A stretch of 8,793 nucleotides of DNA from an uncultured Limnohabitans sp. (GTDB taxonomy: Bacteria; Pseudomonadota; Gammaproteobacteria; Burkholderiales; Burkholderiaceae_C). Both the position numbers and the translations under genes were made by a program. The stretch is taken from NCBI GenBank assembly GCA_937928195.1, contig CALEYZ010000160.1, forward strand, positions 1-8,793. Reading direction: 5' to 3'. This document shows positions 1-7,139 of the stretch, one piece after another; within the stretch, counting starts at the first letter, position 1, and each line of letters starts with the position of its first letter. The notes beneath the pieces were generated by a model. The model was not told where the DNA came from, searched no databases, and was given only the letters and a program-made list of their open reading frames with translations.

Positions 1-287
1 ATTTGCTGGAAGCTCTTGCCATCGGTCGCACCAATTTTGGCGAGGAAATAAATGTTGCCGCCCGTGCGCATGCACCAGTTCAAATCGCGCGCCATGACGG
101 CTTGCTTTTGCTCTTCGGTCATTTGCCACTCGTCCAAGTAGGCACGCTCGTTGGCCTTGAATCGCTCGCGATTTTCTGCCTTCATGAGCGACATGCAGAA
201 CTGATTGATCCAATAGCCTTTGCGGCTTTGCTCGGCATCAAAAATGATGGTGCCGGGCACATCCATATAGGGTTTGTCGAGTGCCAT
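1..287 (-). CDS. pmdA: Protocatechuate 4,5-dioxygenase alpha subunit (5' part, cut by window edge)
   Basis: Small alpha subunit of the extradiol dioxygenase that opens the ring of protocatechuate between C4 and C5, giving 4-carboxy-2-hydroxymuconate-6-semialdehyde. The Fe(II)-bearing beta subunit (PmdB/LigB) must lie beyond the left edge. The first 95 residues are present. They start MALDKPYMDVPGTIIFDAEQ and continue through GYWINQFCMSL and RDLNWCMRTGGNIYFLAKIG, a pattern typical of the LigA family. Members are about 140-150 residues, so roughly a third is missing. The ATG overlaps the pmdD stop codon by one base (TAATG at 289-285), which suggests translational coupling. The symbol follows Comamonas usage; ligA is the Sphingobium name. 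The identity is from family recognition; the truncation is only the window boundary. Confidence 0.93.
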   Translation of the reverse strand, partial: MALDKPYMDVPGTIIFDAEQSRKGYWINQFCMSLMKAENRERFKANERAYLDEWQMTEEQKQAVMARDLNWCMRTGGNIYFLAKIGATDGKSFQQ

Positions 288-1204
288 TAAATTTTCTCCT
301 CGGGCCAATACAAACGCATGGGGTTGTCAACCAATAACTTTTGTTGTTGCTCTGACGTGGTGGCAATGTGGGGAATGAAGTCCACCAACAAACCATCGTC
401 GGGCATGTGCTTCTTCAAGTTGGGGTGCGGCCAATCGGTGCCCCACAACACGCGATCGGGGAACTCGTCCACAATGGCCTTGGCGAAGGGCACCACGTCT
501 TGATACGCGTTTTGCTCACCATTCAATGCGGGTGCACCGGTCACGGACAAGCGCTCGGGGCAGGTGACTTTGCACCACACATTGCTGTGTTCCCGCATGA
601 ACTTCAAGAACAACTGGAATTGCGGGCCATCGACGGGCAACTTAACATCGGGGGTGCCCATGTGGTCGACCACCACGATGGTGGGCAAGCCGGTAAAGAA
701 ATCCCACAGTTCTGGTAAATCAACGGCTTCAAAGTAAATCACGACATGCCAACCCAGCTTGGCAATGCGACCCGCAATTTCCATGAGTTCGTCTTTGGGT
801 GTGAAGTCAACCAGTCGCTTGACGAAGTTGAATCGAACACCGCGCACACCGGCTTCATGCATGGCTTGCAACTCTTCGTCGGTCACGCTGCGCTTGACGG
901 TGGCCACACCACGGGCCTTGCCATTGGCGTTCAACAAGGCATCCACGGTGGCGCGATTGTCTGCACCATGGCAACTGGCACCCACCACAATGTTGCGCGC
1001 AAAACCCAAATGATCACGCAATGCATACAACTGCTGTTTCGAGGCATCACAGGGCGTGTATTTGCGCTCGGGCGCATAAGGAAACTCTGCACCAGGCCCG
1101 AACACATGGCAATGCGCATCCACCGCACCTGCTGGCAGTTTGAACTTGGGTTTGCTGGGACCTGAATACCAATCCAGCCAGCCTGGGGTTTTTTGAAATT
1201 CCAT
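287..1204 (-). CDS. pmdD: 2-pyrone-4,6-dicarboxylate hydrolase
   Basis: Amidohydrolase-superfamily lactonase (LigI/PmdD) that opens 2-pyrone-4,6-dicarboxylate to 4-oxalomesaconate in the cytoplasm. Taking the ATG at 1204 gives 305 residues. The HxH pair is then H31/H33 (DAHCHVFGP), followed by H181 (VVDHMG) and D257 (GTDWPHPN). Candidate substrate residues are Y49, R124, R130, Y157 and R218. From memory, the characterised Sphingobium LigI has H31, H33, Y49, R124, R130, Y156, H180, R217 and D248, so the N-terminal numbering agrees exactly. That agreement supports ATG 1204 over an in-frame GTG at 1216. ATG 1204 also has a Shine-Dalgarno-like AAGTGAG 7 nt upstream. The gene lies 25 nt after the Bug receptor gene and is coupled to pmdA. 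No key residue is missing. Confidence 0.95.
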   Translation of the reverse strand: MEFQKTPGWLDWYSGPSKPKFKLPAGAVDAHCHVFGPGAEFPYAPERKYTPCDASKQQLYALRDHLGFARNIVVGASCHGADNRATVDALLNANGKARGVATVKRSVTDEELQAMHEAGVRGVRFNFVKRLVDFTPKDELMEIAGRIAKLGWHVVIYFEAVDLPELWDFFTGLPTIVVVDHMGTPDVKLPVDGPQFQLFLKFMREHSNVWCKVTCPERLSVTGAPALNGEQNAYQDVVPFAKAIVDEFPDRVLWGTDWPHPNLKKHMPDDGLLVDFIPHIATTSEQQQKLLVDNPMRLYWPEEKI

Positions 1205-1229
1205 GTCAATACTCACTTAGATAAAAAAA

Positions 1230-2213
1230 TTAATCGGGTTTGATGTTGGCTTCACGCACCAACTTTTCATAGCGTTGACGTTCGCTGCGAATCAAGTTTG
1301 CAAACATCTCGGATGAACCGGCAATGACTTCGCCACCCACGGCATTCATGCGCTCTTTCACATCTTTGGTTTGCAATGCTTTTTGAATCTCCGCATGCAA
1401 CTTCACCACCACAGGCTTAGGGGTTGCCGCTGGCGCAACCACGCCGTACCACACAGAGGCTTCAAAACCTGGGAATCCAGACTCAGCGATGGTGGGCACA
1501 TCTGGGTAAATGGCACTGCGCGTTGGACTCAGTACAGCCAACACTTTGAGCTTGCCACTCTTGGCATGCGGCAACACTTCCAAGGCATTGACGGCCACCA
1601 AAGGCAACTGGCCACCGATGGCATCGGTAATGGCCGGTGAGCCACCCTTGTAAGGAATGTGTTGCAGTTCAATGCCTGCGGCTTTGGCAAAAAACTCAAT
1701 GGCCATGTGCGGGGTAGAACCATTGCCGGGACTTGCGAAGGCAATTTGTCCGGGTTTGGCTTTGGCCGCTTCGATCAATTTGGCCACGGTGGCAAAGGGC
1801 ACATTGGGGTTGGCCGCAATGACCACCGGTACACGACCCACCAAAGACACCGCCGTCAATTCCTTTTCGGCATCAAAAGGCATGGGTTGGTAAAGCGCCA
1901 TGTTGGCCGCCAGTGCATTGGCCGCCATCATCAAGGTGTAACCATCGGGCTCGGCCGCGATGACCGACTTCACGGCAATGTTGGTACCAGCGCCTGGTTT
2001 GTTTTCAATGATGAAGCTTTGTCCCAAAGACGCGCCTAAGCTTTGACCCAAAGTACGCGCCACCACGTCCACCGCACCACCCGGGGCATAGCCCACCACC
2101 ATCTTGACGGGTTTGTTGGGATAGTTGCTGGCCGTTTGTGCAGCCACCTGAACGCCTACCAGCAGCGCCGCAGCAACACACCATCCTTGGGTCCATGCGC
2201 GTAAATGTTTCAT
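1230..2213 (-). CDS. Bug/TctC-family tripartite tricarboxylate receptor protein, in-operon
   Basis: Periplasmic solute-binding protein of the Bug (TctC) family, which usually binds small carboxylates. Starting at ATG 2213 gives 327 residues; a TTG at 2225 is in frame but less likely. An AAAGA lies a few bases upstream of the ATG. Residues 1-25 form a Sec signal peptide: MKHLR, then a hydrophobic AAALLVGV stretch, with a likely cut after VAA (25). Mature landmarks are YPNKPVKMVVGYAPGG (31-46), D49, PDGYTL (89-94), SPGNGSTPH (161-169) and HIPYKG (185-190). No TctA/TctB membrane genes are nearby, as is common for the expanded Bug families of Burkholderiales. Its place between the family 3 binding protein and pmdD suggests binding of an aromatic acid or a pathway-related carboxylate, but the ligand cannot be read from sequence. 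It could act in uptake with a distant permease or in sensing. Confidence 0.9.
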   Translation of the reverse strand: MKHLRAWTQGWCVAAALLVGVQVAAQTASNYPNKPVKMVVGYAPGGAVDVVARTLGQSLGASLGQSFIIENKPGAGTNIAVKSVIAAEPDGYTLMMAANALAANMALYQPMPFDAEKELTAVSLVGRVPVVIAANPNVPFATVAKLIEAAKAKPGQIAFASPGNGSTPHMAIEFFAKAAGIELQHIPYKGGSPAITDAIGGQLPLVAVNALEVLPHAKSGKLKVLAVLSPTRSAIYPDVPTIAESGFPGFEASVWYGVVAPAATPKPVVVKLHAEIQKALQTKDVKERMNAVGGEVIAGSSEMFANLIRSERQRYEKLVREANIKPD

Positions 2214-2234
2214 TGTGTCTTTCAATTGAAGGGC

Positions 2235-3089
2235 TCAGTCGCGTGCAGTTCCGCGCAAGCCAGAGCGTTGAATGGCAGAGGCCAAAAAGCCGTTGCCTTG
2301 AAGTGTTTGGGCAAGGTCTTGCAGATAAGGCCGCGCCACATCTCTGCCTTTGGGGATGGCGATGGCCAAGTTTTCAAGTCCCCAGCGCCCTTCCATCACG
2401 CGACTTCCGGGCAAGGCATCGGACATTTCAAACAAAATGCCTTTGTTGGTGGCAAACGCATCAATCTGTTTGGCACTCAGCATGGCTTGCGCTTGAGTCA
2501 GTGAATCGGCAGGCACAACTTTGGCCTGCTTGTAAAGCTGCGTCAGGACCCCCTGGGAGGAACTGCCCTGACTCACCCCCACCCGCATGCCCGCTTGGTC
2601 AATCTCTGCGACAGACCGGAGGGGACTGGCGCCAGCCACCAAGTAACCCAATTCCAAACGGACCAAGGGTGCCGTGAAATCCATGTCTATGGCACGCACT
2701 GCGGTGGCGTTGGTGAACGTGAAGTCCACTTTGCCATCTTTGAGTGCGTCCAGAACCAGTGCAACACGGTCAAATTCAATGACCTGTACAGGCACGTTCA
2801 AACGCTTGGCCAATTCTTTACCCAAGTCCAGTGCAATGCCCACACTCTCCCCTGTCTTGGGATCTTTCACCCAAGAAGTTGGACTGCCAGGATAGACACC
2901 CACCCGCAGCACGCCGGTAGGCGCCAGCGCGCGCCGCACATCGGCAGAGACGCTCTGTGTTGTGACAGCAGCAGCGCCCTCACTCGAATGATGAACCACC
3001 GTTAGGTTGAAACAGGCACTGAGCGAAAGGCACAGCACAGCCGCACTCATGCTGCGCCATGCACGGTCAAATGGAAGCTTTAAAGTCAT
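2235..3089 (-). CDS. Family 3 (amino-acid-type) ABC solute-binding lipoprotein, atypical ligand site
   Basis: 284-residue extracytoplasmic solute-binding protein of family 3 (PBPb fold). A short basic N-terminus and hydrophobic stretch end in the lipobox LSAC with C26, so it is probably a lipoprotein. The binding domain starts near residue 58 (TGVLRVGVYPGSPTSW). The family signature LKDGKVDFTFTNATAVRAIDMDF (residues 116-138) keeps the arginine, R132, that in amino-acid-binding relatives holds the ligand carboxylate. VGVSQGSSSQG (170-180) is the second-lobe loop. The usual acidic residue in DAxxTD, which contacts the amino group, is replaced by N215 in DAFATNKG. This fits a carboxylate ligand without an alpha-amine, but that is inference. 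No ABC permease or ATPase gene is present. It lies 47 nt after pmdF and 21 nt before the Bug gene. A family 3-fold enzyme of the cyclohexadienyl dehydratase kind is a less likely alternative. Confidence 0.85.
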   Translation of the reverse strand: MTLKLPFDRAWRSMSAAVLCLSLSACFNLTVVHHSSEGAAAVTTQSVSADVRRALAPTGVLRVGVYPGSPTSWVKDPKTGESVGIALDLGKELAKRLNVPVQVIEFDRVALVLDALKDGKVDFTFTNATAVRAIDMDFTAPLVRLELGYLVAGASPLRSVAEIDQAGMRVGVSQGSSSQGVLTQLYKQAKVVPADSLTQAQAMLSAKQIDAFATNKGILFEMSDALPGSRVMEGRWGLENLAIAIPKGRDVARPYLQDLAQTLQGNGFLASAIQRSGLRGTARD

Positions 3090-3136
3090 GCGTTGCTTGG
3101 GTTCAAGGGCGTGTGAAAAGGCGCAAGTGACGGCCT

Positions 3137-3820
3137 TCAGTCGATGTATTTCAAACCTGCTTTGGCCAAAGGTTCACGCATGTTGTACATGTCTAAACCC
3201 AACACGCCTGAAGCCAATTTGGCGCGCTTTTCGCCTTCATTCGCTTCACGGGCTTCCGCCGCGTCGGCCACTTTTTGCGCCCACGCTGCAGGCACCACCA
3301 CCACACCGTCGTCATCGGCCACGATGGCATCACCAGGGTTGACATTGACACCCGCACACACCACGGGAATGTTGACTGAGCCCAAGGTCGATTTGATGGT
3401 GCCCTTGGCACTGATGCCTTTACTCCACACAGGGAAGCCCATAGCAGTCAGTTCACGGACATCACGCACACCCGCATCGATCACCAAGGCTTTGGCACCG
3501 CGTGCCATGAAAGAAGTGGCCAACAAGTCACCAAAGAAGCCATCGCAGTTGTCTGCACTGATCGCGGCAACCACGATGTCACCAGGTTGAATCTGCTCAG
3601 CCACCACGTGCATCATCCAGTTGTCACCGGGGTGCAACAAGACGGTCACGGCGGTACCCGAAACTGGGACGCCACTGTAAATGGGGCGCATGTACTTTTG
3701 CATCAAGCCCACACGGCCCATGGCTTCGTGCACGGTGGCCACACCAAAACGGCCCAATTTTTCGACGGCCGCTTTGTCTGCGCGGGTGATGTTGCGTTTC
3801 ACAATTCCGAGTTCTGTCAT
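3137..3820 (-). CDS. pmdF: 4-carboxy-4-hydroxy-2-oxoadipate (HMG/CHA) aldolase
   Basis: Class II, metal-dependent aldolase of the LigK/GalC type (RraA-like fold). It catalyses the last pathway step: 4-carboxy-4-hydroxy-2-oxoadipate to pyruvate plus oxaloacetate. Members also cleave 4-hydroxy-4-methyl-2-oxoglutarate and decarboxylate oxaloacetate. The protein has 227 residues, the usual length. Visible motifs are the GDLLAT loop (97-102) after DNCDGFF, the active-site DAGVRD with R119/D120 (equivalent to Arg/Asp of characterised aldolases) and the ADDDGVVVVP strand (168-177). The C-terminal part has the charged helix usual for aldolase members. The start is ATG 3820, with a weak GGA 6 nt before it. 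It follows pmdE after 46 nt. The operon position beside the hydratase is as in Comamonas and separates it from the RNase E inhibitor RraA, which shares the fold. Confidence 0.94.
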   Translation of the reverse strand: MTELGIVKRNITRADKAAVEKLGRFGVATVHEAMGRVGLMQKYMRPIYSGVPVSGTAVTVLLHPGDNWMMHVVAEQIQPGDIVVAAISADNCDGFFGDLLATSFMARGAKALVIDAGVRDVRELTAMGFPVWSKGISAKGTIKSTLGSVNIPVVCAGVNVNPGDAIVADDDGVVVVPAAWAQKVADAAEAREANEGEKRAKLASGVLGLDMYNMREPLAKAGLKYID

Positions 3821-3866
3821 GACGATTCCAATGAATTAATTTCCAGTGATTGAAGGGTGCGTCAAC

Positions 3867-4913
3867 TTACAGGCCCTTGGCCTTCAAGTGCGCGTCCAAG
3901 CGGGGGAACACACGGCGTGTGTTGCCTTCGTAAATTTTGTAGCGTTGTTCTTCGTTCAGAATATTGGACGATTGGATGTAACGCTTGGTGTCGTCAAAGT
4001 AGTGGCCAGTTTCGGGGTCAATGCCGCGTACAGCGCCAATCATTTCTGAGGCAAACAAAATGTTGTCGACAGGAATCACCTTGGTCAGCAAATCAATGCC
4101 GGGCTGGTGATACACACACGTGTCAAAGAAGATGTTATTGAGCAAATGGTCTTGCAACAAAGGCTTCTTCAACTCTTGTGCCAAGCCACGGAAGCGACCC
4201 CAGTGGTAAGGCACAGCACCGCCGCCATGCGGAATGAGGAACTTCAAGGTTGGGAAGTCTTTGAACAAATCCGATGTGAGGCACTGCATGAAGGCCGTGG
4301 TGTCTGCGTTCAAATAGTGCGCGCCCGTGGTGTGGAAGCAGCTGTTGCAGCTGGTGCTCACGTGGATCATGGCGGGAATGTTGTACTCCACCATTTTTTC
4401 GTAGATGGGGTACCACTGCTTGTCGCTCAAGGGCGGTGAGGTCCAATGACCACCCGATGGATCGGGGTTCAGGTTGATACCCACATTGCCGTACTCTTTG
4501 ACACAACGCTCCAACTCTGGAATGCAGGTGGCAGGGTCGACACCGGGTGACTGAGGCAACATGGCCACGGGCACGAAGTTGTCGGGAAACAATTGGCTGA
4601 CGCGGTAGCACAACTCGTTGCAAATGGCGGCCCATGTGGACGACACATTGAAGTCGCCAATGTGGTGTGCCATGAAACTGGCGCGGGGGCTGAACAAGGT
4701 GAGGTCTGAGCCGCGCTCTTTCATCAAGCGCAATTGGTTGGTCTCAATCGACTCGCGCAATTCGTCATCGCTGATTTTGAGGTCGGCCACTTTGGGGCCG
4801 AGTTCTGGCGTGTTCAGATTGGCAATTTGTGCATTGCGCCAGTTTTCCAAGGCTTTGGGTGCCGTGGTGTAGTGACCGTGGCAGTCAATGATCAATGGTT
4901 GTTTGTGACTCAT
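3867..4913 (-). CDS. pmdE: 4-oxalomesaconate hydratase
   Basis: Amidohydrolase-fold hydratase (LigJ/PmdE) that adds water to the isomerised oxalomesaconate to form 4-carboxy-4-hydroxy-2-oxoadipate. ATG 4913 gives 348 residues, near the roughly 340 of characterised LigJ. A GGAA lies about 6 nt upstream; an in-frame TTG at 4925 is less likely. The metal-site motifs are IIDCHGHY (H12, H14), MIHVSTSCN (H184), LIPHGGG (H229) and FASE (E290). The last is a glutamate where most superfamily members have the aspartate of a GTD motif, a feature I recall as typical of LigJ rather than a defect. The segment CFHTTGAHYLNADTTAF (192-208) and the YHWGR loop (236-240) are also LigJ-like. It sits 33 nt after pmdU and 46 nt before pmdF. 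In Comamonas E6 the transporter gene pmdK lies between pmdU and pmdE; here there is no room for it. Confidence 0.94.
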   Translation of the reverse strand: MSHKQPLIIDCHGHYTTAPKALENWRNAQIANLNTPELGPKVADLKISDDELRESIETNQLRLMKERGSDLTLFSPRASFMAHHIGDFNVSSTWAAICNELCYRVSQLFPDNFVPVAMLPQSPGVDPATCIPELERCVKEYGNVGINLNPDPSGGHWTSPPLSDKQWYPIYEKMVEYNIPAMIHVSTSCNSCFHTTGAHYLNADTTAFMQCLTSDLFKDFPTLKFLIPHGGGAVPYHWGRFRGLAQELKKPLLQDHLLNNIFFDTCVYHQPGIDLLTKVIPVDNILFASEMIGAVRGIDPETGHYFDDTKRYIQSSNILNEEQRYKIYEGNTRRVFPRLDAHLKAKGL

Positions 4914-4946
4914 GAAAAGTTCCAATCGAGATAATGAAAAGAGAAA

Positions 4947-6089
4947 TTAAGCAGAAGGGCCTGACCACAAGGAAGCAGGCACCATGGCCTCACCGCGCAT
5001 CAGCAGTCTGGCCGTTCTGAGCAATGCGGCCTGGGTAACGTTTTGGCCACCCGGCAAATGCGGTGCAGGCTCTGTTTGCAAGGCCACGCTGAACTCACCT
5101 GTGGGGTGTTCAACCGAGACGTTTTTGGCAGCACCCGTTGGCATGACCGCAATGCCATCGCACACCGAGCCTTCCAACACGCAAGCCGTTCCGACCGTGA
5201 CCGCTGCCAACACGCCAATGGCATCGTGACACACATGTGGAATGAAGCTGCGCGTACTCAACGCGCCACCCTTTTGCGGCGGTGCGATGAGGGTCATCTT
5301 GGGATAGTTTTTTTGGCTCACATCGCCCAAACCCATCAGCACAGAAACTTGCAAACGCAGTGCTTCAATTTTGGTTTTGAGTTCAGTGTCGGCATTCATG
5401 TCGGTCACCGATTCGTAACCTGTGCGGCCCACATCCGATGCTCTGAACATGACCAAAGGCATGCCGTTGTCAATGCAGGTCACGTCCAGCGTGAAGGGCT
5501 CAAACCCAGCCCCAGTGACTGTGAGCGTGTCTTTGACACGTCCAGTGGGCAAGAGGCCTGCACACACCGAGCCAGCTGTGTCCAAGAAGTTGATGGTGAC
5601 GGGCGCTGAGGTGCCAGGCGCGCCATCAATTCGGGCGTTGCCTTCGTACTGCACCAGGCCGCCACGGGTGTCAACCGTGATGTCACATTGCATGTCTGTA
5701 TTGAGCGTCAAGACACGGAAAGTGCTTTGATCACCCTGCACATCCACCATGCCGGTTTCCAATGCAAATGGCACCACAGCGGCCAACATGTTGCCGCAGT
5801 TGGGCGTGGTGTCGACGGTGTCTTTATCGGGTTGCAACTGTGCAAACAAGAAATCCAAGGCCACACCAGGCACTTTGCTTTTGCGGACAATGCCCACCTT
5901 GCTGGTCAAAGGGTGCGCACCGCCCAAGCCATCAATTTGACGCTTGTCAGGTGAACCCATCGCTGACAACAACACTTTGTCGCGTGTTGGGATATCGGCA
6001 GGCAGATCAGCCTCATTGAAAAATGGCCCCTTGGAGGTCCCTCCTCGCATCAGCAAGCAAGGAATCCCAGTTTGTGCGGTGTGTTTCAT
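4947..6089 (-). CDS. pmdU: 4-oxalomesaconate tautomerase (PrpF family)
   Basis: PrpF-like isomerase with the diaminopimelate-epimerase-type fold (LigU/PmdU/GalD). It converts the 4-oxalomesaconate released by PmdD into the isomer that PmdE can hydrate. Length is 380 residues. Family marks are PCLLMRGGTSKGPFF (10-24), MGSPDKRQIDGLGG (44-57) with K64 in TSKVGIV, and TPNCGNM with C98. K66 and C100 are, as I recall, the catalytic pair of Sphingobium LigU, so both are kept with a shift of two. The second half has CIDNGMP (206-212) and AIGVLAAVTVGTA. ATG 6089 is the natural start because the family begins a few residues before the IPCLLMRGGTSKG motif; no strong Shine-Dalgarno is seen. It is the first gene of the leftward operon, directly after the divergent control region. 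Other PrpF proteins act on methylaconitate, but the neighbours settle the role here. Confidence 0.94.
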   Translation of the reverse strand: MKHTAQTGIPCLLMRGGTSKGPFFNEADLPADIPTRDKVLLSAMGSPDKRQIDGLGGAHPLTSKVGIVRKSKVPGVALDFLFAQLQPDKDTVDTTPNCGNMLAAVVPFALETGMVDVQGDQSTFRVLTLNTDMQCDITVDTRGGLVQYEGNARIDGAPGTSAPVTINFLDTAGSVCAGLLPTGRVKDTLTVTGAGFEPFTLDVTCIDNGMPLVMFRASDVGRTGYESVTDMNADTELKTKIEALRLQVSVLMGLGDVSQKNYPKMTLIAPPQKGGALSTRSFIPHVCHDAIGVLAAVTVGTACVLEGSVCDGIAVMPTGAAKNVSVEHPTGEFSVALQTEPAPHLPGGQNVTQAALLRTARLLMRGEAMVPASLWSGPSA

Positions 6090-6225
6090 GATCTCAGTTC
6101 GAATGCCCCAGCGGGACCGTAGCCTTGGATTTTGCGGTCAGTCTTGACGAAAACCTAGCCTGCGCAGACACTATCAGTTAGAACAATTCAACATAACCCA
6201 ATTGCCGTTATGGCAAAATGATCGC
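6090..6225. promoter_or_regulatory. Divergent promoter region between pmdU operon and LysR gene
   Basis: This 136-nt gap holds the 5' ends of both divergent transcripts. For the rightward regulator gene there is TTGACG at 6144-6149 with CACTAT at 6169-6174. The 19-nt spacing and a -10 matching three of six consensus bases make it a weak match, offered only as a candidate. For the leftward operon I found no convincing -35/-10 pair; TTG-rich stretches read leftward near 6180-6205 are possible. Low similarity to sigma-70 consensus would fit an activator-dependent promoter. The inverted repeat at 6202-6216 is listed separately. Divergent placement of a LysR gene and its target operon is the classic arrangement for this regulator class. 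Confidence 0.6.
6202..6216. promoter_or_regulatory. Candidate LysR-type operator, TTGCC-N5-GGCAA
   Basis: Perfect 5-bp arms with a 5-base spacer: TTGCCGTTATGGCAA. The inner 13 bases (6203-6215) fit the T-N11-A form of LysR-family boxes. It ends 9 nt before the regulator ATG at 6226 and lies about 113 nt upstream of the pmdU start, so one site could serve autorepression and activation of the leftward operon. No second good copy was seen in the gap. A short imperfect CTATCAGTTAG at 6171-6181 might be a weaker half. This is a motif match only. Confidence 0.45.
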
Positions 6226-7137
6226 ATGGACCTCAAGCAACTGGAATATTTCGTCAGAGTCGCCGAAATGGGCAGTTTCACGCGCGCAGCCACTGCTCTG
6301 AATGTAGCGCAGCCGGCGCTCAGCCGACAAATTCGTTTGCTGGAGGTTGAACTTCGTCAAAACCTGCTGAAGCGTAACGGTCGCGGTGCCAGCCCCACCG
6401 AAGCAGGACAGCTGTTGTTGGAACACGGCCGGGGCATTTTGCACCAGGTCGAAAGAGCCCGAGAAGAATTGGCCAGAGCTCGCAGTGGCTTGACCGGACG
6501 CGTCGCCTTGGGTTTGCCACCCAGCGTGGCGCGCGTTCTCACAGTTCCTCTTACCCGTGCATTTCGCGAAAAAATGCCGGACGCCCAACTGTCCATCAGC
6601 GAAGGCTTGTCTGCAGGCATGCAAGAAAGTTTGCTGTCGGGTCGACTCGACATTGCCTTGCTTTACAACGCCAACAGCACAACAGGCTTGGAACTGTCGC
6701 CTCTGGTTAAAGAAGAATTGTGGTTGGTGCAAAGCAGGCCCCCAGGACTTCAAGAAGATCCACCACCACCGGCCATCTCACTCAATGAAGTTTCTGCCAT
6801 GCCACTGGTCATCCCAAGTCGACCCAATGCCATTCGCATGCATGTGGAAGCCGAGATGGCGGACATTGGTTGTCGCCCCCAAATCGCCCTCGAAATTGAT
6901 GGCGTCACCGCCATCTTGGAATTGGTGGCCGACGGCGCGGGTTCTGCCATCTTGTCACGCAACGCCGTCACACGCTCGATCAAGCCCTCTGCATTTGTCA
7001 CGCGGCCCATTGCAGAACCACGATTGAGCATTCAACTCAGCAGCGCGGTAAGCTCTCAAAGGCCAAGTACTTTGACACAGCAAGCCACTTTGAATTTAAT
7101 TCGCGAAACCGCACAACAACTACTCGAGACCCTCTGA
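6226..7137 (+). CDS. LysR-type transcriptional regulator, probable pmd regulator
   Basis: 303-residue LysR-family regulator when started at ATG 6226 (MDLKQLEYFVRVAE, the usual N-terminus of the family). A TTG at 6202 is also in frame but would add eight unconserved residues. The winged helix-turn-helix covers about residues 1-60, with the recognition part FTRAATALNVAQPALSRQIR at 18-37. A linker helix (EHGRGILHQVERAREELARA) follows. The effector-binding domain runs from about residue 90 (GRVALGLPPSVARVL) to near 295. The gene is transcribed away from pmdU, which makes it the obvious candidate activator of the catabolic operon, probably responding to protocatechuate or a pathway intermediate; the inducer cannot be read from the sequence. 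The N-terminal half resembles Nac-like regulators common in Comamonadaceae. No clear Shine-Dalgarno precedes the ATG. The next gene starts 2 nt after its stop. Confidence 0.93.
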   Translation: MDLKQLEYFVRVAEMGSFTRAATALNVAQPALSRQIRLLEVELRQNLLKRNGRGASPTEAGQLLLEHGRGILHQVERAREELARARSGLTGRVALGLPPSVARVLTVPLTRAFREKMPDAQLSISEGLSAGMQESLLSGRLDIALLYNANSTTGLELSPLVKEELWLVQSRPPGLQEDPPPPAISLNEVSAMPLVIPSRPNAIRMHVEAEMADIGCRPQIALEIDGVTAILELVADGAGSAILSRNAVTRSIKPSAFVTRPIAEPRLSIQLSSAVSSQRPSTLTQQATLNLIRETAQQLLETL

Positions 7138-7139
7138 CC

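Noticed and set aside
1222..1228. Run of seven T (minus strand) after the in-operon Bug gene, as a possible terminator
   Set aside because: The only nearby stem (GTTGG/CCAAC in the last codons) is about 15 nt away and only 5 bp, so there is no hairpin directly before the T-run. The T-run also sits in the leader of pmdD within an otherwise continuous operon.
2221..2230. 10-bp palindrome TTCAATTGAA in the gap before the Bug gene, as a possible operator
   Set aside because: It is short and AT-rich, no second copy was noticed in the other gaps, and a palindrome of this length is easily found by chance in several kilobases.
2138..2677. 179-codon open frame on the plus strand
   Set aside because: It runs antisense across the end of the family 3 binding protein gene and the start of the Bug gene, both well supported. 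Its product is rich in Trp, Pro, Ser and Gln and resembles no protein family.
3137..3820. RraA (RNase E activity regulator) as an alternative name for the aldolase
   Set aside because: The fold is shared, but the protein is longer than RraA (about 160 residues), and it keeps the GDLLAT and DAGVRD aldolase motifs within a protocatechuate operon.
5043..5609. 188-codon open frame on the plus strand
   Set aside because: It lies wholly inside pmdU on the opposite strand and its product has no recognisable family, with the His/Arg/Cys-rich composition of an antisense shadow.
6208..6753. 181-codon open frame on the minus strand
   Set aside because: It is antisense to the LysR gene, has no recognisable domain, and would cover the regulator's own start region.
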